A stretch of DNA of 64,000 nt from Halictus rubicundus (lineage: Eukaryota > Arthropoda > Insecta > Hymenoptera > Halictidae). Below the pieces are notes generated by a model. That model saw nothing but the letters and a program-made list of their open reading frames with translations, was not told where the DNA came from and made no database searches. Positions 9,995 through 22,600 of this stretch are shown one piece after another (position 1 is the first letter of the stretch; every line of letters begins with the position of its first letter). The stretch spans positions 1-64,000 of the forward strand of contig NW_027489039.1 in NCBI RefSeq assembly GCF_050948215.1, written 5' to 3'. The translations under genes and the position numbers were made by a program.

Positions 9995-10092
9995 CAACCA
10001 GCCGAGGAGTCCCACATAACCCGGACCATCCCCCCCGGGGGGGTTCGGGTATCCGTAACGAGATTACCTCCTCGAAAAAAAAAAAAAAAAAA
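9995..10092 (+). other. 3' tail of the retroelement with A18 tract
   Basis: After the RT homology breaks off, 80 bases of GC-rich sequence (including C7G7 near 10030-10043) lead to 18 consecutive A residues at 10075-10092, then satellite. The segment does not look like the continuation of RT: no GVPQGS-like motif B is seen in any frame. It is best read as the element's short 3' UTR, brought next to the RT region by an internal deletion. The poly(A) at the junction fits insertion by target-primed reverse transcription. Confidence 0.75.
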
Positions 10093-12194
10093 GGATAGAG
10101 GATAGGATAGGGGATTGGATAGGATAGAGGACAGGAGACGATAGAGAATGGATAGGATAGATGATATTATAGGAAAGAGGATAGGATATGATAGAGGATA
10201 CGATATTATAGAGGATAGGACAGGATAGAGGATAGGATAGGATAGAGGATAGGATAGGATACAGGATAGGATAGGATAGAGGATAGGATAGGATAGAGGA
10301 TAGGTTAGGATAGACGATAGGATAGGATAGGATTGAGGGTAGGATAGGATAGAGGATAGGATAGGATAGAGGATACGATAGGGGATTGGATAGGATAGAG
10401 GACAGGAGACGATAGAAGATAAGATAGGGGATTGGATAGGATAGAGGAAAGGAGACGATAGAGATTGGATAGGATAGATGATATTATAGGAAAGAGGATA
10501 GGATATGATAGAGGATACGATATTATAGAGGATAGGACAGGATAGAGGATAGGATAGGATAGAGGATAGGATAGGATACAGGATAGGATAGGATAGAGGA
10601 TAGGATAGGATAGAGGATAGGTTAGGATAGAGGATAGTATAGGATAGGATTGAGGGTAGGATAGGATAGAGGATAGGATAGGATAGAGGATACGATAGGG
10701 GATTGGATAGGATAGAGGACAGGAGACGATAGAAGATAAGATAGGGATTGGATAGGATAGAGGAAAGGAGACGATAGAGATTGGATAGGATAGATGATAT
10801 AATAGGAAAGAGGATAGGATATGATAGAGGATACGACATTAAAGAGGATAGGACAGGATAGAGGATAGGATAGGATAGAGGATAGGATAGGATAGAGGAT
10901 AGGATAGGATAGAGGATAGGATAGGATAGAGGATAGGATAGAGGATAGGATAGGATAGAGGATATGATACGATAGCGGATAGGATATAATGGAGTATAGG
11001 ATAGTAATGAGGATAGGATAGCGTTGAGGATAGGATAGGATAGAGGATAGGATAGCGTTGAGGATAGGATAGGATAGAGGATAGGATAGGATAGAGGATA
11101 GGTTAGGATAGAGGAAAGGATAGGATAGAGAATAGGATAGGATAGAGGATAGGATGGGATAGAGGATAGGATAGGATAGAGGATAGGATAGATGATAGGA
11201 TAGGATATAGGATAGGATAGAGGATAGGATAGAGGATTGGATAGGATAGAGGATAGGATAGAGGATTGGATAGGATAGAGGATTTTATAGGATAGAGGAT
11301 ATGATAGGATAGCGGATAGGATAGGATAGAGGATAGGATAGGATAGAGGATAGGTTAGGATAGAGGATACGATAGGATAGGATTGAGGGTAGGATAGGAT
11401 AGAGGATAGGATAGGATAGAGGATACGATAGGGATTGGATAGGATAGAGGATATTATAGGATAGAGGATATGATAGGATAGCGGATAGGATATAATGGAG
11501 TATAGGATAGGAATGAGGATAGGATAGCGTTGAGGATAGGATAGGATAGAGGATAGGATAGGATAGAGTATAGGTTAGGATAGAGGATAGGATAGGATAG
11601 AGGATAGGATAGGAAAGAGGATAGGATAGGATAGAGGATAGGTTAGGATAGAGGATAGGATAGGGGATTGGATAGGATAGAGGACAGGAGACGATAGATG
11701 ATAAGATAGGGGATTGGATAGGATAGAGGATAGGATAGGATAGAGGATAGGATAGGGGATTGGATAGGATAGAGGATAGGAGACGATGGAGGATAGCATA
11801 GGATAGAGGATAGGATAGGATAGAGGATTTGATAGTATAAAGGATAGGTGAGGATAGAGAATAGGATAGCATTAAGGATAGGATAGGATAGTGGATAGGA
11901 TAGGATAGAGCAGACGATAGAGAATAGGATAGCATTAAGGATAGGATAGGATAGTGGATAGGATAGGATAGAGCAGACGATAGAGGATAGGATAGGATAG
12001 AGGATAGGGTAGGGATTGGATAGGATAGAGGATAGGATAGGGTAGATGATATTATAGGCAAGAGGATAGGATATGATAGAGGATACGATATTATAGAGGA
12101 TAGGATAGGATAGAGAATAGGATACGATAGAGGATAGGTTAGGATAGAGTATAGGATAGGATAGAGGATAGGATAGGATAGAGGATAGGATAGA
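10093..12194. repeat. Satellite right of the element, starting with ~317-bp higher-order repeats
   Basis: Satellite resumes immediately after the A tract. The first 760 bases hold three successive copies of one higher-order unit: GATGATATTATAGG or its ATAATAGG variant starts at 10160, 10477 and 10793, spacing 317 and 316. Each copy contains the blocks GGGGATTGGATAGG, GACAGGAGACGATAG and GATACGATATTATAG. From about 10,860 simple 17- and 12-bp monomers and ATAATGG blocks follow. No gene is seen. Confidence 0.93.
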
Positions 12195-13000
12195 GGATTG
12201 GTTAGTATAAAGGATAGGAGAGGATAGAGGATAGGATAGGATTGAGGATAGGATAGGATAGAGGATAGGTTAGGATTGAGGATAGGATAGGATAGAGAAT
12301 AGGATAGGATAGAGGATACGATATTATAGAGGATAGGACAGGATAGAGGATAGGATAGGATAGAGGATAGGATAGGATACAGGATAGGATAGGATAGAGG
12401 ATTGGTTAGGATAGAGGATAGAATAGGATAGAGGATAGGATAGGATAGAGGATAGGATAGGATAGAGGATAGGATAGGATAGAGGATAGGAGAGGATAGA
12501 GGATAGGATAGGATAGAGGATAGGATAGGATAGAGGATAGGATAGGATAGAGGATAGGATAGGATAGAGGATAGGATAGGATAGAGGATAGGATAGAGGA
12601 TTGGTTAGTATAAAGGATAGGAGAGGATAGAGGATAGGATAGGATTGAGGATAGGATAGGATAGAGGATAGGTTAGGATTGAGGATAGGATAGGATAGAG
12701 AATAGGATAGGATAGAGGATACGATATTATAGAGGATAGGACAGGATAGAGGATAGGATAGGATAGAGGATAGGATAGGATACAGGATAGGATAGGATAG
12801 AGGATTGGTTAGGATAGAGGATAGAATAGGATAGAGGATAGGATAGGATAGAGGATAGGATAGGATAGAGGATGGGATAGGATAGAGTATAGAATAGGAT
12901 AGAGCATAGGATAGGATAGGATTGAGGGTAGGATAGGATAGAGGATAGGATAGGATAGAGGACAGGATAGGGGATTGGATAGGATATAGGACAGGAGACG
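12195..13000. repeat. 403-bp local tandem duplication in the satellite
   Basis: The landmark GGATTGGTTAGTATAAAGG begins at 12195 and again at 12598, and GATACGATATTATAGAGG shows the same 403-base spacing (CG at 12319 and 12722). The sequence between these marks follows the same order of variants, including TTAGGATTGAGG and GATACAGG. It is a local tandem duplication of one higher-order unit. Confidence 0.85.
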
Positions 13001-16000
13001 ATAGAAGATAAGATAGGGGATTGGATACGATAGAGGAAAGGAGACGATAGAGATTGGATAGGATAGATGATATAATAGGAAAGAGGATAGGATATGATAG
13101 AGGATACGACATTAAGAGGATAGGACAGGATAGAGGATAGGATAGGATAGAGGATAGGATAGGATATAGGATAGGATAGAGGATAGGATAGGATAGTGGA
13201 TAGGATAGGATAGAGGATAGGATAGAGGATAGGATAGAGGATTGGATAGGATAGAGGATAGGATAGAGGATTGGATAGGATAGAGGATTTTATAGGATAG
13301 AGGATATGATAGGATAGCGGATAGGATATAATGGAGTATAGGATAGGAATGAGGATAGGATAGCGTTGAGGATAGGATAGGATAGGATAGGATAGAGGAT
13401 AGGAGAGGATAGAGGATAGGAGAGGATAGAGGATAGGTTAGGATAGAGGATAAGATAGGATAGAGGATAGGATAGGATAGAGGATAGGATAGAGGATTGG
13501 TTAGTATAAAGGATAGGAGAGGATAGAGGATAGGATAGGATTGAGGATAGGATAGGATAGAGTATAGAATAGGATAGAGCATAGGATAGGATAGGATTGA
13601 GGGCAGTATAGGATAGAGGATAGGATAGGATAGAGGATAGGATAGGGGATTGGATAGGATAGAGGACAGGAGACGATAGATGATAAGATATGGGATTGGA
13701 TAGGATAGAGGATAGGATAGGATAGAGGATAGGATATTATAGAGGATAGGACAGGATAGAGGACAGGATAGGATAGAGGATAGGATAGGATACAGGATAG
13801 GATAGGATAGAGGATAGGATAGGATAGAGGATAGGTTAGGATAGAGGATACGATAGGATAGGATTGAGGGTAGGATAGGATAGAGGATAGGATAGGATAG
13901 AGGATACGATAGGGATTGGATAGGATAGAGGATATTATAGGATAGAGGATATGATAGGATAGCGGATAGGATATAATGGAGTATAGGATAGGAATGAGGA
14001 TAGGATAGCGTTGAGGATAGGATAGGATAGAGGATTGGATAGGATAGAGTATAGGTTAGGATAGAGGATAGGATAGGATAGAGGATAGGATAGGAAAGAG
14101 GATAGGATAGGATAGAGGATAGGTTAGGATAGAGGATAGGATAGGGGATTGGATAGGATAGAGGACAGGAGACGATAGATGATAAGATAGGGGATTGGAT
14201 AGGATAGAGGATAGGATAGGATAGAGGATAGGATAGGGGATTGGATAGGATAGAGGATAGGAGACGATGGAGGATAGGATAGGATAGAGGATTTGATAGT
14301 ATAAAGGATAGGTGAGGATAGAGAATAGGATAGCATTAAGGATAGGATAGGATAGTGGATAGGATAGGATAGAGCAGACGATAGAGGATAGGATAGGATA
14401 GAGGATAGGGTAGGGGATTGGATAGGATAGAGGATAGGATAGGGTAGATGATATTATAGGCAAGAGGATAGGATATGATAGAGGATACGATATTATAGAG
14501 GATAGGATAGGATAGAGATAGGATACGATAGAGGATAGGTTAGGATAGAGTATAGGATAGGATAGAGGATAGGATAGGATAGAGGATAGGATAGGATAGA
14601 GGATAGGATAGGATAGAGGATAGGATAGGATAGAGGATAGGATAGGATAGGATAGAGGATAGGATAGGATGGAGGATAGGATAGGATAGGATAGAGGATA
14701 GGATAGGATAGAGGATAGGATAGGATAGAGGATAGGATAGAGGATAGGATAGAGGATAAGATAGAGGATTGGATAGGATAGCGGATAGGATATAATGGAC
14801 TATAGGATAGGAATGAGGATAGGATAGGGTTGAGGATAGGATAGGATAGAGGAATAGGATAGAGGATTGGATAGGATAGAGGATATGATAGGATAGCGGA
14901 TAGGATATAATGGAGTATAGGATAGGAATGAGGATAGGATAGGTTTCAGGATAGGATAGGATAGAGGATAGGATAAGACAGAAGATAGGTTAGGATAGAG
15001 GATAGGATAGGTTAGGATAGAGGATAGAATAGGATAGAGGATAGGATAGGATAGAGGATAGGATAGGATAGAGGATGGATAGGATAGAGTATAGAATAGG
15101 ATAGAGCATAGGATAGGATAGGATTGAGGGTAGGATAGGATAGAGGATAGGATAGGATAGAGGACAGGATAGGGGATTGGATAGGATATAGGACAGGAGA
15201 CGATAGAAGATAAGATAGGGGATTGGATAGGATAGAGGAAAGGAGACGATAGAGATTGGATAGGATAGAGGATATTATAGGATAGAGGATATGATAGGAT
15301 AGCGGATAGGATAAGATAGAGGATAGGATAGGATAGAGGATATTATAGGATAGAGGATAGGATAACGTTGAGGATAGGATAGGATAGAGGATAGGATAGG
15401 ATAGAGGATAGGTTAGGATAGAGGATAGGATAGGATAGAGGATAGGATAACGTTGAGGATAGGATAGGATAGAGGATAGGTTAGGATAGAGAATAGGATA
15501 GGATAGAGGATAGGATAGGATAGCGGATAGGATATAATGGAGTATAGGATAGGGATGTGGATAGGATTGCGATGAGGATAGGATAGGATAGGATAGGATA
15601 GATGATAGGAGATGATTGAGGATAGGTTAGGATAGAGGATAAGATAGGATAGAGGATAGGATAGGATAGAGGATAGGATAGAGGATTGGTTAGTATAAAG
15701 GATAGGAGAGGATAGAGGATAGGATAGGATTGAGGATAGGATAGGATAGAGGATAGGATAGGATAGAGGATAGGATAGGATAGAGGATAGGATAGGATAG
15801 GGGATAGGATAGGGGATTGGATAGGATAGAGGACAGGAGACGATAGAAGATAGGATAGGGGGTTGGATAGGATAGAGGAAAGGAGACGATAGAGATTGGA
15901 TAGGATAGATGATATTATAGGAAAGAGGATAGGATATGATAGAGGATACGATATTATAGAGGATAGGACAGGATAGAGGACAGGATAGGATAGAGGATAG

Positions 16001-19000
16001 GATAGGATACAGGATAGGATAGGATAGAGGATAGGATAGGATAGAGGATAGGTTAGGATAGAGCATAGGATAGGATAGGATTGAGGGTAGGATAGGATAG
16101 AGGATAGGATAGGAAAGAGGATACGATAGGGGATTGGATAGGATAGAGGACAGGAGACGATAGAGATTGGATAGGATAGAGGATATTATAGGATAGGGAT
16201 ATGATAGGATAGCGGATAGGATAAGATAGAGGATAGGATAGGATAGAGGATAGGATAGGGGATTGGATAGGATAGAGGACAGGAGACGATAGAAGATAAG
16301 ATAGGGGATTGGATAGGATAGAGGATAGGATAGGATAGAGGATAGGATAGGGGATTGGATAGGATAGAGGATAGGAGACGATGGAGGATAGGATAGGATA
16401 GAGGATAGGATAGGATAGAGGATTGGATAGTATAAAGGATAGGTGAGGATAGAGAATAGGATAACATTGAGGATAGGATAGGATAGTGGATAGGATAGGA
16501 TAGAGCAGACGATAGAGGATAGGATAGGATAGAGGATAGGGTAGGGGATTGGATAGGATAGAGGGTAGGATAGGATAGAGGATAGGTTAGGATAGAGGAT
16601 AGGATAGGATAGAGGATAGGATAGGATAGAGGATAGGATAGGATAGAGGATGGGATAGGATAGAGTATAGAATAGGATACAGCATAGGATAGGATAGGGT
16701 TGAGGGTAGGATAGGATAGAGGATAGGATAGGATAGAGGATAGGATAGGGGATTGGATAGGATAGCGGACAGGAGACGATAGAAGATAAGATAGGGGATT
16801 GGATAGGATAGAGGAAAGGAGACGATAGAGATTGGATAGGATAGATGATATTATAGGAAAGAGGATAGGACAGGATAGAGGACAGGATAGGATAGAGGAT
16901 AGGATAGGATACAGGATAGGATAGGATAGAGGATAGGATAGGATAGAGGATAGGTTAGGATAGAGCATAGGATAGGATAGGATTGAGGGTAGGATAGGAT
17001 AGAGGATAGGATAGGATAGAGGATACGATAGGGGATTGGATAGGATAGAGGACAGGAGACGATAGAAGATAAGATAGGGGATTGGATAGGATAGAGGAAA
17101 GGAGACGATAGAGATTGGATAGGATAGAGGATATTATAGGATAGAGGATATGATAGGATAGCGGATAGGATATAATGGACTATAGGATAGGAATGAGGAT
17201 AGGATAGCGTTGAGGATAGGATAGGATAGAGGATAGGATAGGATAGAGGATAGGTTAGGGTAGAGGATAGGATAGGATAGAGGATAGGATAGGAAAGAGG
17301 ATAGGATAGGATAGAGGATAGGTTAGGATAGAGGATAGGATAGGATAGAGGATAGGATAGGATAGAGGATAGTATAGGGGATTGGATAGGATAGAGGACA
17401 GGAGACGATAGAAGATAAGATAGGGGATTGGATAGGATAGAGGATAGGATAGGATAGAGGATAGGATAGGGGATTGGATAGGATAGAGGATAGGAGACGA
17501 TGGAGGATCGGATAGGATAGAGGATAGGATAGGATAGAGGATTGGATAGTATAAAGGATAGGTGAGGATAGAGAATAGGATAGCATTGAGGATAGGATAG
17601 GATAGTGGATAGGATAGGATAGAGCAGACGATAGAGGATATGATAGGATAGAGGATAGGGTAGGGGATTGGATAGGATAGAGGATAGGATAGGGTAGATG
17701 ATATTATAGGCAAGAGTATAGGATATGATAGAGGATACGATATTATAGAGGATAGGACAGGATAGAGGATAGGATAGGATAGAGGATAGGATAGGATACA
17801 GGATAGGATAGGATAGAGGATAGGATAGGATAGAGGATAGGTTAGGATAGAGGATAGGATAGGATAGAGGATAGGATAGGATAGAGGATAGGATAGGATA
17901 GAGGATGGGATAGGATAGAGTATAGAATAGGATAGAGCATAGGATAGGATAGGGTTGTGGGTAGGATAGGATAGAGGATAGGATAGGATAGAGGATAGGA
18001 TAGGGGATTGGATAGGATAGCGGACAGGAGACGATAGAAGATAAGATAGGGGATTGGATAGGATAGAGGAAAGGAGACGATAGAGATTGGATAGGATAGA
18101 GGATATTATAAGATAGAGGATATGATAGGATAGCGGATAGGATATAATGGAGTATAGGATAGGAATGAGGATAGGATAGCGTTGAGGATAGGATAGGATA
18201 GAGGATAGGATAGGATAGGATAGAGGATAGGATAGGAAAGAGGATAGGATAGGATAGAGGATAGGTTAGGATAGAGGATAGGATAGGATAGAGGATAGGA
18301 TAGGATAGAGGATAGGATAGGATAGAGTATTGAATAGGATAGAGCATAGGATAGGATAGGATTGAGGGTAGGATAGGATAGAGGATAGGATAGGATAGAG
18401 GATAGGATAGGGGATTGGATAGGATAGAGGACAGGAGACGATAGAAGATAAGATAGGGGATTGGATAGGATAGAGGAAAGGAGACGATAGAGATTGGATA
18501 GGATAGATGATATTATAGGCAAGAGTATAGGATATGATAGAGGATACGATATTATAGAGGATAGGACAGGATAGAGGATAGGATAGGATAGAGGATAGGA
18601 TAGGATACAGGATGGGTTAGGATAGAGGATAGGATAGGATAGAGGATAGGTTAGGATAGAGGATAGGATAGGATAGAGGATAGGATAGGATAGAGGATAG
18701 GATAGAGGATAGGATAGGATAGAGGATACGATAGGGGATTGGATAGGATAGAGGACAGGAGACGATAGAAGATAAGATAGGGGATTGGATAGGATAGAGG
18801 AAAGGAGGCGATAGAAGATAAGATAGGGGATTGGATAGGATAGAGGAAAGGAGACGATAGAGATTGGATAGGATAGAGGATATTATAGGATAGAGGATAG
18901 GTTAGGATAGAGGATAGGATAGGATAGAGGATAGGATAGGATAGAGGATAGGATAGGATAGAGGATAGGATAGGATAGAGGATAGGATAGGGGATTGGAT

Positions 19001-19622
19001 AGGATAGAGGACAGGAGACGATAGAAGATAAGATAGGGGATTGGATAGGATAGAGGATAGGATAGGATAGAGGATAGGATAGGATAGAGGATAGGATAGG
19101 GGATTGGATAGGATAGAGGATAGGAGACGATGGAGGATAGGATAGGATAGAGGATAGGATAGGATAGAGGATTGGATAGTATAAAGGATAGGTGATGATA
19201 GAGAATAGGATAGGATAGGATAGTGGATAGGATAGGATAGAGCAGACGATAGAGGATAGGATAGGATAGAGGATAGGGTAGGGGATTGGATAGGATAGAG
19301 GATAGGATAGGGTAGATGATATTATAGGCAAGAGTATAGGATATGATAGAGGATACGATATTATAGAGGATAGGACAGGATAGAGGATAGGATAGGATAG
19401 AGGATAGGATAGGATACAGGATAGGATAGGATAGAGGATAGGATAGGATAGAGGATAGGTTAGGATAGAGGATAGGATAGGATAGAGGATAGGATAGGAT
19501 AGAGGATAGGATAGGATAGAGTATTGAATAGGATAGAGCATAGGATAGGATAGGATTGAGGGTAGGATAGGATAGAGGATAGGATAGGATAGAGGATAGG
19601 ATAGGATAGAGGATAGGATAGA
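12598..19622. repeat. Satellite super-repeat, copy 1 (offset about 7.03 kb to copy 2)
   Basis: A long ordered series of variant monomers that recurs downstream. GGATTGGTTAG at 12598 matches 19623 (offset 7025), GATTGAGGGCAG near 13595 matches about 20621 (offset 7026), and the rare GGGATGTGG near 15552 matches 22642 (offset 7090). The single-copy-like mark GGGTTGTGGG at 17952 matches 24485 (offset 6533), so copy 2 has lost about 0.56 kb relative to copy 1 in that interval. No gene, terminator or promoter is visible. Confidence 0.85.
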
Positions 19623-22600
19623 GGATTGGTTAGTATAAAGGATAGGAGAGGATAGAGGATAGGATAGGATTGAGGATAGGATAGGATAGAGGATAGGTTA
19701 GGATTGAGGATAGGATAGGATAGAGAATAGGATAGGATAGAGGATACGATATTATAGAGGATAGGACAGGATAGAGGATAGGATAGGATAGAGGATAGGA
19801 TAGGATACAGGATAGGATAGGATAGAGGATTGGTTAGGATAGAGGATAGAATAGGATAGAGGATAGGATAGGATAGAGGATAGGATAGGATAGAGGATGG
19901 GATAGGATAGAGTATAGAATAGGATAGAGCATAGGATAGGATAGGATTGAGGGTAGGATAGGATAGAGGATAGGATAGGATAGAGGACAGGATAGGGGAT
20001 TGGATAGGATATAGGACAGGAGACGATAGAAGATAAGATAGGGGATTGGATAGGATAGAGGAAAGGAGACGATAGAGATTGGATAGGATAGATGATATAA
20101 TAGGAAAGAGGATAGGATATGATAGAGGATACGACATTAAAGAGGATAGGACAGGATAGAGGATAGGATAGGATAGAGGATAGGATAGGATATAGGATAG
20201 GATAGAGGATAGGATAGGATAGGGGATAGGATAGGATAGAGGATAGGATAGAGGATAGGATAGAGGATTGGATAGGATAGAGGATAGGATAGAGGATTGG
20301 ATAGGATAGAGGATTTTATAGGATAGAGGATATGATAGGATAGCGGATAGGATATAATGGAGTATAGGATAGGAATGAGGATAGGATAGCGTTGAGGATA
20401 GGATAGGATAGGATAGGATAGAGGATAGGAGAGGATAGAGGATAGGAGAGGATAGAGGATAGGTTAGGATAGAGGATAAGATAGGATAGAGGATAGGATA
20501 GGATAGAGGATAGGATAGAGGATTGGTTAGTATAAAGGATAGGAGAGGATAGAGGATAGGATAGGATTGAGGATAGGATAGGATAGAGTATAGAATAGGA
20601 TAGAGCATAGGATAGGATAGGATTGAGGGCAGAATAGGATAGAGGATAGGATAGGATAGAGGATAGGATAGGGGATTGGATAGGATAGAGGACATGAGAC
20701 GATAGATGATAAGATATGGGATTGGATAGGATAGAGGATAGGATAGGATAGAGGATAGGATATTATAGAGGATAGGACAGGATAGAGGACAGGATAGGAT
20801 AGAGGATAGGATAGGATACAGGATAGGATAGGATAGAGGATAGGATAGGATAGAGGATAGGTTAGGATAGAGGATAGGATAGGATAGGATTGAGGGTAGG
20901 ATAGGATAGAGGATAGGATAGGATAGAGGATACGATAGGGATTGGATAGGATAGAGGATATTATAGGATAGAGGATATGATAGGATAGCGGATAGGATAT
21001 AATGGAGTATAGGATAGGAATGAGGATAGGATAGCGTTGAGGATAGGATAGGATAGAGGATAGGATAGGATAGAGTATAGGTTAGGATAGAGGATAGGAT
21101 AGGATAGAGGATAGGATAGGAAAGAGGATAGGATAGGATAGAGGATAGGTTAGGATAGAGGATAGGATAGGGGATTGGATAGGATAGAGGACAGGAGACG
21201 ATAGATGATAAGATAGGGGATTGGATAGGATAGAGGATAGGATAGGATAGAGGATAGGATAGGGGATTGGATAAAATAGAGGATAGGAGACGATGGAGGA
21301 TAGCATAGGATAGAGGATAGGATAGGATAGAGGATTTGACAGTATAAAGGATAGGTGAGGATAGAGAATAGGATAGCATTAAGGATAGGATAGGATAGTG
21401 GATAGGATAGGATAGAGCAGACGATAGAGGATAGGATAGGATAGAGGATAGGGTAGGGGATTGGATAGGATAGAGGATAGGATAGGGTAGATGATATTAT
21501 AGGCAAGAGGATAGGATATGATAGAGGATACGATATTATAGAGGATAGGATAGGATAGAGAATAGGATTCGATAGAGGATAGGTTAGGATAGAGTATAGG
21601 ATAGGATAGAGGATAGGATAGGATAGAGGATAGGATACGATAGAGGATAGGATAGGATAGAGGATAGGATAGGATAGAGGATAGGATAGGATAGAGGATA
21701 GGATAGGATAGGATAGAGGATAGGATAGGATGGAGGATAGGATAGGATAGAGGATAGGATAGGATAGAGGATAGGATAGGATAGAGGATAGGATAGGATA
21801 GAGGATAGGATAGAGGATAGGATAGAGGATAAGATAGAGGATTGGATAGGATAGCGGATAGGATATAATGGACTATAGGATAGGAATGAGGATAGGATAG
21901 GGTTGAGGATAGGATAGGATAGAGGATAGGATAGAGGATTGGATAGGATAGAGGATATGATAGGATAGCGGATAGGATATAATGGAGTATAGGATAGGAA
22001 TGAGGATAGGATAGGTTTCAGGATAGGATAGGATAGAGGATAGGATAAGACAGAGGATAGGTTAGGATAGAGGATAGGATAGGTTAGGATAGAGGATAGA
22101 ATAGGATAGAGGATAGGATAGGATAGAGGATAGGATAGGATAGAGGATGGGATAGGATAGAGTATAGAATAGGATAGAGCATAGGATAGGATAGGATTGA
22201 GGGTAGGATAGGATAGAGGATAGGATAGGATAGAGGACAGGATAGGGGATTGGATAGGATATAGGACAGGAGACGATAGAAGATAAGATAGGGGATTGGA
22301 TAGGATAGAGGAAAGGAGACGATAGAGATTGGATAGGATAGAGGATATTATAGGATAGAGGATATGATAGGATAGCGGATAGGATAAGATAGAGGATAGG
22401 ATAGGATAGAGGATATTATAGGATAGAGGATAGGATAACGTTGAGGATAGGATAGGATAGAGGATAGGATAGGATAGAGGATAGGTTAGGATAGAGGATA
22501 GGATAGGATAGAGGATAGGATAACGTTGAGGATAGGATAGGATAGAGGATAGGATAGGATAGAGGATAGGTTAGGATAGAGAATAGGATAGGATAGAGGA

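Larger units (their letters stand above)
5400..10092 (+). mobile_element. R1-clade-like non-LTR retrotransposon inserted in the satellite, 3' part of ORF2 deleted
   Basis: A GC-rich island with sharp edges: satellite ends in GGATAGGAT at about 5399, and satellite resumes with GGATAGAGG at 10093 directly after an A18 tract. Order on the + strand is leader, ORF1 with three CCHC-type knuckles, ORF2 with APE endonuclease then reverse transcriptase, short 3' tail, poly(A). That architecture and the motifs match the R1 clade, which includes elements targeted to rDNA, telomeric repeats and microsatellites. The copy cannot be autonomous as written: ORF1 and ORF2 carry at least eight frame changes, and ORF2 is cut after RT motif A. 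Target-site duplications cannot be told apart from repeated flanking monomers. The element runs in the G-rich-strand direction of the satellite. Family name is unknown. Confidence 0.9.

Noticed and set aside
19460..21379. 639-codon minus-strand open frame rich in Pro, Leu, Ser, Tyr and Ile
   Set aside because: It is the direct translation of the stop-free satellite monomer. Similar frames occur all over the array in every phase, with no start context, domain or codon signature.
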